DNA from: an uncultured Eubacteriales bacterium
Lineage (GTDB): Bacteria > Bacillota > Clostridia > Oscillospirales > Acutalibacteraceae
Direction of reading: 5' to 3'
Length of the DNA stretch: 6,778 bases
Assembly (NCBI GenBank): GCA_934444895.1
Contig: CAKSDA010000085.1
Coordinates: 1-6,778, forward strand
How positions within the stretch are numbered: the first letter of the stretch is position 1; the number at the start of each line of letters is the position of its first letter. The notes beneath the pieces are model-generated. The model worked only from the letters and a program-made list of their open reading frames with translations, ran no database searches and was not told where the DNA came from. Of the stretch, positions 1-6,061 are shown piece after piece. Both the position numbers and the translations under genes were made by a program.

Positions 1-37
1 AAAGGCATTACCGACTGCAAAAGTCAGTAATGCCTTT
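1..37. terminator. Long stem-loop, probable intrinsic terminator (either direction)
   Basis: Bases 1-16 pair with 22-37 around a five-base loop (17-21). The single non-Watson-Crick position (12/26) is C-A if the plus strand is transcribed but G-U if the minus strand is, so the stem is fully paired only in minus-strand RNA. On the plus strand it is followed by TTTT; on the minus strand the U run starts with three T and then leaves the window. It could end transcripts coming from guaA, 140 bases upstream, or transcripts of a gene to the left reading towards guaA. The window edge hides the minus-strand tail, so direction is undecided. Confidence 0.6.
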
Positions 38-100
38 TATAGTATTAAGATAATTGTACCTGCAAACCGATAGAACGCTTAGAATAAAGCCGCTTTACAG

Positions 101-121
101 TTTGCTATCATTTTGCTATCA
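101..121 (+). repeat. Tandem direct repeat TTTGCTATCA, 11-bp period
   Basis: Two identical ten-base copies lie at 101-110 and 112-121, one base apart, so they sit on the same face of the helix. Paired short boxes of this kind are typical of binding sites for a protein that binds cooperatively, for example the arm-type sites of tyrosine integrases. They lie 60-80 bases beyond the guaA stop codon, a suitable distance for an attachment region. The repeat is directly seen; the integrase role is inferred. Confidence 0.6.
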
Positions 122-168
122 AATCGGGAAATTAAGAGCCTAAAGCCCAGTGTTTATGCGGATTTACG

Positions 169-192
169 CCACTCTTGGTATTATTCCCACTC
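169..192. other. Possible integrase core/attachment site overlapping the guaA stop
   Basis: CCACTC occurs at 169-174 and again at 187-192, the second copy being part of the last guaA codons (Glu-Trp-Glu-stop, stop at 181-183). The two copies are direct repeats 18 bases apart. Integrative elements that use guaA recombine within these terminal codons. The six-base match is short enough to be chance, and the other junction, which would show a second copy of the core, is not in the window. Confidence 0.25.
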
Positions 193-1710
193 GATTGTGG
201 CCGGAGGTTTACTGGTAATATCATACACTATGCGATTTACTCCCTTAACCTCATTCACTATTCTGCTGGAGGCCGCCTCTAAAACCTCATACGGAATTTT
301 TGCCCAGTCGGCTGTCATGAAGTCGCTGGTTGTTACCGCTCTGAGCGCAACGGTATAATCGTATGTGCGGAAATCGCCCATTACGCCAACGCTCTTCATA
401 TCGGTAAGAACTGCAAAATATTGTCCCAGTTCTCTTTCCATTCCGGATGCTGCAACCTCTTCGCGGAATATTGCGTCTGCTTCTCTTAAAAGGTCGCACT
501 TTTCCTTTGTAAGTTCTCCGATAATCCTAACTCCGAGCCCCGGACCCGGGAAGGGTTGTCTATACACCATTGCTTCCGGCATTCCCAGCTCTAAGCCAAC
601 CTTGCGCACCTCGTCCTTAAACAGATCTCTCAGAGGTTCTACAATTTCTTCAAAATCAACATGATCCGGTAATCCGCCCACATTGTGGTGGCTCTTTATA
701 AGTGCTGCGTCGCCTACGCCGCTTTCGATTACATCCGGATATATTGTGCCCTGCACCAGGAAATCCACCTTTCCGATTTTCTTAGCTTCGGCTTCGAACA
801 CTCTTATAAATTCCTCGCCTATTATTTTGCGTTTTTTCTCCGGCTCGGTTACACCTGAAAGGCGGCTTAAAAATCTCTCCTCTGCGTCTACCGCAATAAG
901 GTTAATATCGTATTTCCCCCTGAACAATTCTATTACCTGTTTACCTTCGTCCTTTCTTAAAAGGCCGTGGTCAACAAATATACATGTTAAATTTTTGCCT
1001 ACTGCTTTGTGAAGCAGCAATGCGGCGACCGAACTGTCTACTCCGCCGGAAAGGGCGCACAACACCTTTTTATCGCCTATTTTTTCGCGCAAGGAATTTA
1101 TGGTGCGCTGTGAGAAAGACGACATTGTCCATTCGCCCTTACAACCGCAAACATTATAGATAAAGTTTTTAAGCATTTCGCCTCCGCGCGGGGTATGCAT
1201 TACCTCCGGATGGAACTGAACTGCATAAAGCCGTTTTGAAGGATTTTCCATAGCGGCAACAGGGCAGTCATTGGTCTTTGCGGTTATTTTAAATCCGAGC
1301 GGAACATGGGATATATAGTCGGTGTGGCTCATCCAGCATGTTGTGTTTCTTTCTATGTTTTTAAATATTAAAGATGACTCGTCGAGGGTTAAATTAATCC
1401 TTCCGTATTCGCTTTGTTTTGCCGCTTCTACGGTTCCGCCTAGCACATGAGTCATAAGCTGGGCACCGTAGCATATACCCAAAACAGGGATTCCTGCTTC
1501 AAAAAGTTTTTTATCGAAGAGCGCCGCTTCATCGCCGTATACGCTTTTGGGGCCGCCTGTGAGAATTATCCCTTTGTATCCTCCGTTTAAAACTGCCTCC
1601 AATCCTATGGTATAGGGACGCACCTCGGAGTATACATTGTTTTCTCTTACTCTGCGGGCAATTAACTGATTATACTGCCCTCCGAAATCCAACACCAATA
1701 TTTTTTCCAT
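181..1710 (-). CDS. guaA: GMP synthase (glutamine-hydrolysing)
   Basis: GuaA converts XMP, ATP and glutamine to GMP, the last step of de novo guanine nucleotide synthesis, in the cytoplasm. The 509 residues match the full family length. Residues 1-190 are the class I glutamine amidotransferase domain with nucleophile Cys80 in GICYGAQ and the His167/Glu169 pair in QFHPE. The ATP-pyrophosphatase domain follows with the P-loop SGGVDSS at 221-227. The C-terminal dimerisation domain holds PFPGPGLGVR and ends in the usual IEWE. The ATG at 1708-1710 follows an AAGGTG ribosome site and gives the expected MEKILVLDFGGQ start. The upstream gene ends 121 bases away, and a TATAAT box lies in the gap. I see no purine riboswitch. 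All key residues are intact; the stop codon abuts the putative element end on the left. Confidence 0.98.
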   Translation of the reverse strand: MEKILVLDFGGQYNQLIARRVRENNVYSEVRPYTIGLEAVLNGGYKGIILTGGPKSVYGDEAALFDKKLFEAGIPVLGICYGAQLMTHVLGGTVEAAKQSEYGRINLTLDESSLIFKNIERNTTCWMSHTDYISHVPLGFKITAKTNDCPVAAMENPSKRLYAVQFHPEVMHTPRGGEMLKNFIYNVCGCKGEWTMSSFSQRTINSLREKIGDKKVLCALSGGVDSSVAALLLHKAVGKNLTCIFVDHGLLRKDEGKQVIELFRGKYDINLIAVDAEERFLSRLSGVTEPEKKRKIIGEEFIRVFEAEAKKIGKVDFLVQGTIYPDVIESGVGDAALIKSHHNVGGLPDHVDFEEIVEPLRDLFKDEVRKVGLELGMPEAMVYRQPFPGPGLGVRIIGELTKEKCDLLREADAIFREEVAASGMERELGQYFAVLTDMKSVGVMGDFRTYDYTVALRAVTTSDFMTADWAKIPYEVLEAASSRIVNEVKGVNRIVYDITSKPPATIEWE

Positions 1711-1831
1711 TTTACACCTTCACACCTTTTTATTATAACGGATTAAATGCCTCGCTTTAGCGCGGTTATGTGCCACCTGCAAAAGACGCATTTTGTATTT
1801 ATCCGTTTATTTACATTTTATATTTATATTT
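1711..1831. other. Intergenic gap between the membrane-protein gene and guaA
   Basis: This 121-base stretch is very AT-rich next to the membrane-protein stop codon (1795-1840), and less so at 1745-1790. It holds the TATAAT box listed separately. The only stem-loop I find is a five-pair CAAAA/TTTTG hairpin around 1780-1796, too weak for a terminator. Readthrough from the lgt-folD transcript into guaA therefore seems possible. Confidence 0.5.
1732..1737 (-). promoter_or_regulatory. -10 box (TATAAT) of a likely guaA promoter
   Basis: A perfect TATAAT on the minus strand lies 21 bases upstream of the guaA ATG. It would start the transcript just before the AAGGTG ribosome site and give a very short leader. 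No good -35 hexamer is found 16-18 bases further up (the best stretches match TTGACA poorly), and there is no TGn extension. It may therefore be a weak or activator-dependent promoter, or chance in AT-rich DNA. Confidence 0.4.
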
Positions 1832-2626
1832 TTATTTCATATGTCTTCCTTTTCGTCTTTTAATAACCGATTTATTTTCCATATCGTCAGCATTTTTCTT
1901 TTTAATATCCTTGTAAAAAGAAAATATTATTATTCCTATTGCAACAACTGCAACAACAATAAGCACCCATATTAAAACTATTTCTATTATTGATGAAAAA
2001 TCTATGCCGCTGCTTCCGGTTTTATTTTTTATATTAAGTCCCAGAAGAATTTTGCGCGCTGCGCTTGCCTTTTCGTCGTCCATTTTACCCGGATACATTA
2101 CTGTAACGGAGTAAAAGTTGCCGTTTCGTATTGTTACATATTGTGCAGAGCAAAAATCTCCGCCGCTGTCCTTATCATTTTTTTGGATTTCAAACATTTT
2201 CATTCCGTTTATGGTAACGGTTTTATGTGCCAGGCTTTCGTCCTTAATTAATTCCTTTACTACCGATTCCAAAGATTTATCCGACAAATACGCAAGGTCC
2301 TGTACATCTTTTGAAAAATCGCTTTCCCATTTTTTTACTGATACCTGTGCCTTGCTTTCCTTATCGCTTGCAAACAGAATAATGTTGTTTGATTTAAGAT
2401 AGCTTTTAAATGATGTTACCGAATACCCGAAATCCTCTATAATCTCCTTATTTTTCTTAGCGTTATCCGCATTCAGCATTGTATAACTGCCGGGAAGAGA
2501 TATGGTTAGGTTTTCTTCCTTTATGGTAATTGAATTTTTTTCGGCCGCAGTTGTTATAAACGGACTTGCAAGAACCAGAGCGCAAACCAAAACAGATAAA
2601 AATCCTTTAATCTGTTTTTTTAACAT
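1832..2626 (-). CDS. Uncharacterised type I membrane protein with extracytoplasmic domain
   Basis: I do not recognise a family with confidence. From the ATG at 2624-2626 the protein has 264 residues. A basic start (LKKQIK) and hydrophobic core to about residue 25 form a Sec signal peptide with a plausible cleavage after TTAA near residue 28. About 185 polar residues follow, with one Cys and a Trp. A single membrane span lies at about 213-237 (IIEIVLIWVLIVV...). A short cytoplasmic tail ends in a basic cluster (KRRKGR). The pattern ITISLPGSY at the start of the mature domain recalls PsbP/DUF1795-like folds, but this is only a guess. It starts 16 bases after the folD stop, so it is co-transcribed with folD and lgt. 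It has no lipobox, so Lgt is unlikely to act on it. Confidence 0.85.
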   Translation of the reverse strand: MLKKQIKGFLSVLVCALVLASPFITTAAEKNSITIKEENLTISLPGSYTMLNADNAKKNKEIIEDFGYSVTSFKSYLKSNNIILFASDKESKAQVSVKKWESDFSKDVQDLAYLSDKSLESVVKELIKDESLAHKTVTINGMKMFEIQKNDKDSGGDFCSAQYVTIRNGNFYSVTVMYPGKMDDEKASAARKILLGLNIKNKTGSSGIDFSSIIEIVLIWVLIVVAVVAIGIIIFSFYKDIKKKNADDMENKSVIKRRKGRHMK

Positions 2627-2630
2627 TGTA

Positions 2631-2637
2631 ATCACCC
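2631..2637 (-). promoter_or_regulatory. Ribosome binding site that decides the start of the membrane-protein gene
   Basis: GGGTGAT (minus strand) matches the 3' part of the GGAGGTGAT consensus and ends four bases before the ATG at 2624-2626. A GTG start three codons further up (2633-2635) is inside this site and would lack its own ribosome site, so the ATG is preferred. Confidence 0.6.
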
Positions 2638-2642
2638 GCCCG

Positions 2643-3491
2643 TTAATTATTACCGTTTTGCTGTTTTGCCGCCGTTACTGTATTTTTCATAAGCATTGCT
2701 ATTGTCATCGGTCCCACTCCGCCGGGAACCGGGGTTATATAGGAGCACTTGCCGGATACCGATTCAAAATCTACATCTCCGCATAGTTTTCCGTCTTTTC
2801 TATTCATTCCGACATCAATTACCACAGCGCCGTCCTTTACCATATCGGCGGTTAAAAATTCCGCCCTGCCCACTGCAACAACAATAATATCGGCCTTAGA
2901 TGTTATATCCTTTATATTTTCGGTTTTTGAATGGCATATTGTAACCGTTGCGTTTTTATGGAGCAGCAACATTGCCATAGGTTTTCCTACTATGTTGGAT
3001 CTTCCTATAACAACGCAGTTTTTGCCCTCAACCGAAATGTTTGATTTTTTTAAAAGCTGCATTACGCCTGCCGGAGTGCAGGGAAGGAAATCGAAATTCC
3101 CTATCATAATTTTGCCTACATTTACCGGATGAAATGCATCGACATCCTTTAAAGGAGAGAGCCGGTTTATTACCTGTTTCTCATCCATGTGCTTCGGCAA
3201 TGGGAGCTGGCACAAAATTCCGTTTATATCGCTTCTTTTATTAAGCTCGTCTATAAGGCTCAGCAGCGATTCCATACTTGTGTCCTCAGGCAGGGTATAC
3301 TCCTCAGAATATATTCCGAGATCTTCGCAGGCTTTCTTCTTATTATTAACATAAACGCGTGACGCCGGGTCGTTTCCCACCAAAATTACCGCAAGCCCAA
3401 CGCGCACTCCTTTTTTGGAAAGGGCGTCCACTTCCTCTTTAATTTCAGCCTTTGTTACCGCGGCAATCTTTTTTCCGTCAATTATCTGCAT
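2643..3491 (-). CDS. folD: Bifunctional methylenetetrahydrofolate dehydrogenase / methenyltetrahydrofolate cyclohydrolase
   Basis: FolD interconverts 5,10-methylene-, 5,10-methenyl- and 10-formyl-tetrahydrofolate in the cytoplasm, using NADP(H), and feeds purine and formyl-Met synthesis. The 282 residues are the normal full length. The catalytic domain shows Tyr47 and Lys51 in the YVNNKKKA motif (Tyr50/Lys54 in E. coli), Gln95 in ILCQLPLP and Asp118 in KDVDAFHP. The PCTP turn is at 137-140. The Rossmann domain carries GRSNIVGKPM at 163-172, and the signature PVPGGVGPMT is at 254-263. The ATG at 3489-3491 follows GGGGAG with eight bases between. It lies 72 bases after lgt and 16 bases before the membrane-protein gene, so it looks like the middle gene of a three-gene operon. 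Nothing is missing or odd. Confidence 0.98.
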   Translation of the reverse strand: MQIIDGKKIAAVTKAEIKEEVDALSKKGVRVGLAVILVGNDPASRVYVNNKKKACEDLGIYSEEYTLPEDTSMESLLSLIDELNKRSDINGILCQLPLPKHMDEKQVINRLSPLKDVDAFHPVNVGKIMIGNFDFLPCTPAGVMQLLKKSNISVEGKNCVVIGRSNIVGKPMAMLLLHKNATVTICHSKTENIKDITSKADIIVVAVGRAEFLTADMVKDGAVVIDVGMNRKDGKLCGDVDFESVSGKCSYITPVPGGVGPMTIAMLMKNTVTAAKQQNGNN

Positions 3492-3563
3492 CCTTTTCGC
3501 TCCCCGTTTTTGTTTCTGATTTATTTAAAACATCTGCTTTTGTCGCTTTTGTTCGCTTTTTTA

Positions 3564-4568
3564 TTATTCGCTTATATCTGATTCGTTTTTATCTGATTTG
3601 TTTTTATCAAATTCGTTTGCATCGGTTCCGTTTTTATCGGATATATTTTCATTTTCTTCGCATTTTTCTTCGACTGCACAGGAGGATTCGTAAGGCTCTG
3701 CAAAGTCAGCTTTTTCGCTTTCATTTGCAAACTGAGGCACATAATCTTCGCTGTTTTCGGCCTTGAATTTTTTATTAAACACTATGATAAGCACAAGGCA
3801 GGAAACACATAAAACGGCCGAGAGCAGGCTTGAAACCCTAAGGCTACCTATCATCAGGCTGTCTGTTCTAAGCAGTTCGATAAAGGTGCGTTCAAAACCG
3901 TACCACACCCCGTAATACAATGCAATTTGCCCTTTATATTTGCGCTTTTTGCTTAGATGATTCAAAAGGAAAAATCCGGCTATGCACCATATTGACTCAT
4001 ACAAAAAGCAAGGGTGCACCAGAGCGTCGCTTCCGGTTTCAAGCTGAATTAGATTGCCGGTCATTCCGAACCATGTGCTTCCGGTAGCAGTTCCGTAGGC
4101 TTCCTGATTAAAGAAGTTGCCCCATCTTCCTATACCTTGTCCGAGCAAAAAACCTATTGATGTAATATCCAAAGCTGCCAAAAGAGAAAATTTGTATATT
4201 CTCTGCATAATAAATATTGCGGCAACAGCCCCTATAACTCCACCGTATATTGCAAGCCCTGAAAAGCCGTGACCTCCGCTGAAATCGAAAAAATTCTTAA
4301 AGGATGAGCCACCTGACGGATCGAAGATTATGTAGTATGATCTTGCCGCAAGAATACTTACCGGCAAAACCACAATAAAAGAATTAAAAATATGATCCGG
4401 ATTCATTCCCAGCCTGTCCCCGTTTTTCATTCCGTAATAAAGTGCCGAAAATACTCCAAAGGCAATAATTATTCCATACCAATAGACGCTCCAACCGCCG
4501 AAAATATTGAGATGAAACGCTACCCTGCTTATTTTAAAGGTCATTTTAAATATTGTAACGGTATCCAT
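3564..4568 (-). CDS. lgt: Phosphatidylglycerol-prolipoprotein diacylglyceryl transferase
   Basis: Lgt moves diacylglycerol from phosphatidylglycerol to the lipobox cysteine of prolipoproteins, the first step of lipoprotein maturation, in the cytoplasmic membrane. It is a polytopic protein. The signature GQGIGRWGNFFNQEAYG at 143-159 supplies Arg148, Asn151, Glu156 and Gly159, matching E. coli Arg143, Asn146, Glu151 and Gly154. Arg234 in ELLRTDSL matches the second essential arginine (E. coli Arg239). E. coli His103 is replaced by Tyr108 in LAIYGG, a variant I recall from other Firmicutes. GGAGG seven bases before the ATG fixes the start. At 334 residues it is longer than the usual 260-290. The surplus is a hydrophilic, acidic, probably cytoplasmic tail from about 266, ending in tandem pentapeptide repeats. 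A promoter lies just upstream, and folD follows after 72 bases. Confidence 0.97.
   Translation of the reverse strand: MDTVTIFKMTFKISRVAFHLNIFGGWSVYWYGIIIAFGVFSALYYGMKNGDRLGMNPDHIFNSFIVVLPVSILAARSYYIIFDPSGGSSFKNFFDFSGGHGFSGLAIYGGVIGAVAAIFIMQRIYKFSLLAALDITSIGFLLGQGIGRWGNFFNQEAYGTATGSTWFGMTGNLIQLETGSDALVHPCFLYESIWCIAGFFLLNHLSKKRKYKGQIALYYGVWYGFERTFIELLRTDSLMIGSLRVSSLLSAVLCVSCLVLIIVFNKKFKAENSEDYVPQFANESEKADFAEPYESSCAVEEKCEENENISDKNGTDANEFDKNKSDKNESDISE
3567..3641 (-). repeat. Five 15-bp tandem repeats coding the end of Lgt
   Basis: Lgt residues 310-334 are exactly five units of five residues with consensus S-D-K-N-E (for example SDKNG at 310-314 and SDKNE at 325-329), and the stop codon follows the last unit directly. 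The DNA shows the same 15-base period. The next 15 bases after the last sense codon (3552-3566), which start with two stop codons, still match the preceding unit at about 11 of 15 positions, so the repeat tract seems to run past the stop in decayed form. Confidence 0.8.
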
Positions 4569-4575
4569 ATGACTT

Positions 4576-4580
4576 CCTCC
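4576..4580 (-). promoter_or_regulatory. Ribosome binding site of lgt
   Basis: GGAGG (extended to GGGAGG) stands seven bases before the ATG at 4566-4568. It supports this start over the in-frame ATG eight codons downstream (4542-4544), which would also give a normal Lgt N-terminus. Confidence 0.75.
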
Positions 4581-4624
4581 CTTTTTACGGTTTTTAAATA
4601 TCCGAAGTCTGCCGAAAATACGGC

Positions 4625-4653
4625 ATTATGAGGCGTGTGGGGTCAATTATCAA
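4625..4653 (-). promoter_or_regulatory. Sigma-A-type promoter for lgt-folD-membrane protein
   Basis: On the minus strand, TTGATA (4653-4648, five of six matches to TTGACA) is followed by a 17-base spacer and CATAAT (4630-4625, five of six matches to TATAAT). Initiation would fall near 4618, giving a leader of about 50 bases before the lgt ATG with its GGAGG site. A five-pair hairpin, TGCCG/CGGCA at 4610-4625, overlaps the -10 edge and the start point. No operator is recognised. The sequence match is good; activity is inferred. Confidence 0.6.
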
Positions 4654-4698
4654 CAGACTAGACTCTTAATCGTCGGACCTGCACAAAACAGTAATCTC

Positions 4699-4732
4699 TA
4701 GGCATTTTTAGGCTTGTCGTATTTAATGCCTA
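4699..4732. repeat. 8-bp inverted repeat over the ymfH stop codon
   Basis: TAGGCATT (4699-4706) and AATGCCTA (4725-4732) are perfect inverted copies with an 18-base loop. The right arm contains the ymfH TAG stop (4730-4732). In minus-strand RNA no U run follows, so it is not a classic terminator there. On the plus strand it is followed by TTTTCTTTT, but no plus-strand gene is present. It may be a 3'-end stabilising hairpin or a weak terminator that separates ymfFH from lgt. Confidence 0.4.
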
Positions 4733-6007
4733 TTTTCTTTTAGGTACAAGCTCAGATAAAACCGCGTTTTCGTGTCTGAAAACATCAAGACATTTCATCA
4801 CATCTTCAGGTCTTATACTTTTAATGCAATCAAAATGCGAAAACAGATCATAACCCAAAACTGCCGCGTCACAAAACATTGAACATACGCTTTCGGCCGC
4901 GTCAAATTGTCTAAGGCCTCTTCCGTACATTTCTCTTCTTATGGCTTCAAAGAGTTTTTCGTCCAGACCGTTTGATTTAAATTTTTGAACCTTTTTTAAA
5001 ATTAATTCCAGAACTCTTGCGGAATTTTCCGATTCTCCGCTTAAAAGCGGCAGCGCAAAGCCTCTTCCGTTAAAGTATTCCATTGAAAAGGATTCGTTTA
5101 TAAGATTTTCTTCCAAAAGTTCTTTATAAAGTTCCGAAGCCGTTCCGAACAGCATTTTCATTAAGATTTCCATTGCAACCATGTGCCCTGTGCTTATCGG
5201 CGATTCACCGGGCGTTTCTTTGAATCCTATGCAGAACATGGGGTTTGCAACATCAAACTGCTCCGAAACACGATTCTTTACAACGGTATCCGGTTCTTCT
5301 TTGAAGACCGTCTTTGTTTTAAGCTTATTGCCGTTTACTTTTAAATTTTCATCTATGAAATCCAAAACTTCTTCACAGTCAAAATCGCCGCTGATTACAA
5401 GAAACATATTTGAAAGATCATAAAATCTGTCATAGCAACTGTACAAAAGCTTATCGGTGATTTTTGAAATAGACTCGGTCGTTCCGGCAATATCAATCTT
5501 TACCGGATTATTGTAAAACATTCCTTCAAGCATGTTAAACATAACCCTCCACGAAGGAAGATCATCATACATTTTTATTTCCTGACCTATTATGCCCTGC
5601 TCTTTTTGCACTGTTTTTTCGGTAAAATATGGCGATCTTACAAAGTCAAGCAATATTTCTAAATTGTCATAAAATTTATTTGAACAGGAAAATAAATAGC
5701 AGGTGCGGTCAAATGAGGTATACGCATTTGCATATGCCCCGGTTTTTGAATAGCGCTCGAATGCATCGCCGTCCTCGCTTTCAAAAAGCTTATGCTCTAA
5801 AAAATGGGCAATGCCCTCCGGCAGATCCACCACGGTTTTGTTTTCATTTATATACGAATTATCTACAGATCCGTATCTGGTGCCGAAAATTGCATAGCTG
5901 GAGCTAAAACCTTTCATGGGATACAAATATATGTCAAGGCCGGATTTATGCTGACCTATAATGTAGGATTTATTAATAAGTTCGCTTGTTATTTTACTTG
6001 TTACCAT
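4730..6007 (-). CDS. yfmH: M16 family zinc peptidase homologue YmfH (EF-P 5-aminopentanol modification-associated)
   Basis: This is a full-length M16B (insulinase-like) protein of 425 residues from the ATG at 6005-6007. It has the zinc-binding inverted motif HFLEH (His68, Glu71, His72) and the third ligand Glu143 in GQEIKMYDD, so it should be a catalytically competent metallopeptidase. The inactive-half domain follows, with FGTASELYKELLEENLI near the middle. B. subtilis names the homologous pair ymfF/ymfH; genome pipelines write yfmF/yfmH and link it to EF-P 5-aminopentanol modification, although its substrate is not established. The ribosome site GGAG at 6017-6020 is nine bases from the ATG chosen and only three from another ATG two codons earlier (6011-6013), so the latter is less likely. 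The partner gene ends 54 bases upstream, so the two are co-transcribed. Confidence 0.9.
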   Translation of the reverse strand: MVTSKITSELINKSYIIGQHKSGLDIYLYPMKGFSSSYAIFGTRYGSVDNSYINENKTVVDLPEGIAHFLEHKLFESEDGDAFERYSKTGAYANAYTSFDRTCYLFSCSNKFYDNLEILLDFVRSPYFTEKTVQKEQGIIGQEIKMYDDLPSWRVMFNMLEGMFYNNPVKIDIAGTTESISKITDKLLYSCYDRFYDLSNMFLVISGDFDCEEVLDFIDENLKVNGNKLKTKTVFKEEPDTVVKNRVSEQFDVANPMFCIGFKETPGESPISTGHMVAMEILMKMLFGTASELYKELLEENLINESFSMEYFNGRGFALPLLSGESENSARVLELILKKVQKFKSNGLDEKLFEAIRREMYGRGLRQFDAAESVCSMFCDAAVLGYDLFSHFDCIKSIRPEDVMKCLDVFRHENAVLSELVPKRK

Positions 6008-6016
6008 AAGCATTTT

Positions 6017-6020
6017 CTCC
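6017..6020 (-). promoter_or_regulatory. Ribosome binding site that decides the ymfH start
   Basis: GGAG on the minus strand is the only Shine-Dalgarno match before ymfH. It stands nine bases from the ATG at 6005-6007 but three from the ATG at 6011-6013. The spacing favours the downstream codon; the two choices differ by two residues. Confidence 0.5.
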
Positions 6021-6061
6021 GTTTATATTCTTGATTTCAAAAGAAGTTTTGATGATTATTG

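Larger units (their letters stand above)
1..180. mobile_element. Candidate end of an integrated element at the guaA 3' end
   Basis: No gene fits in these 180 bases. They hold a strong hairpin (1-37), a tandem pair of TTTGCTATCA boxes (101-121), and a CCACTC hexamer (169-174) that repeats the hexamer inside the last guaA codons (187-192). The 3' end of guaA is an established target of tyrosine-integrase islands and ICEs, which leave the gene intact by carrying or restoring its last codons, as seen here. Short boxes in helical phase beside the junction resemble arm-type integrase sites. No integrase gene is visible, so the assignment is inference. An ordinary intergenic region or an old scar is the alternative. 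Confidence 0.35.

Noticed and set aside
31..66. Minus-strand promoter TTGCAG-18-TATAAA reading left into the hairpin
   Set aside because: The -35 matches only three of six bases, and transcription would start inside the stem-loop, so it is probably chance in AT-rich DNA.
113..358. Plus-strand open frame of 81 codons overlapping the guaA 3' end
   Set aside because: It begins inside the tandem repeat, has no ribosome site and mostly reads the antisense of guaA; it is a shadow frame, as are the other plus-strand frames opposite genes.
1776..1797. Terminator after the membrane-protein gene (CAAAA/TTTTG hairpin)
   Set aside because: The stem has only five mostly A-T pairs and no U run follows on the minus strand.
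1711..1831. Purine riboswitch or PurR-type control before guaA
   Set aside because: The conserved loop sequences of the guanine riboswitch are absent, and no long antiterminator/terminator pair is seen.
4655..4690. tRNA-Lys-like string (GACTCTTAATC, as in a CTT anticodon loop) on the plus strand
   Set aside because: The flanking bases do not form an anticodon stem, and no acceptor, D or T arm is present, so it is neither a tRNA nor a clear tRNA fragment.
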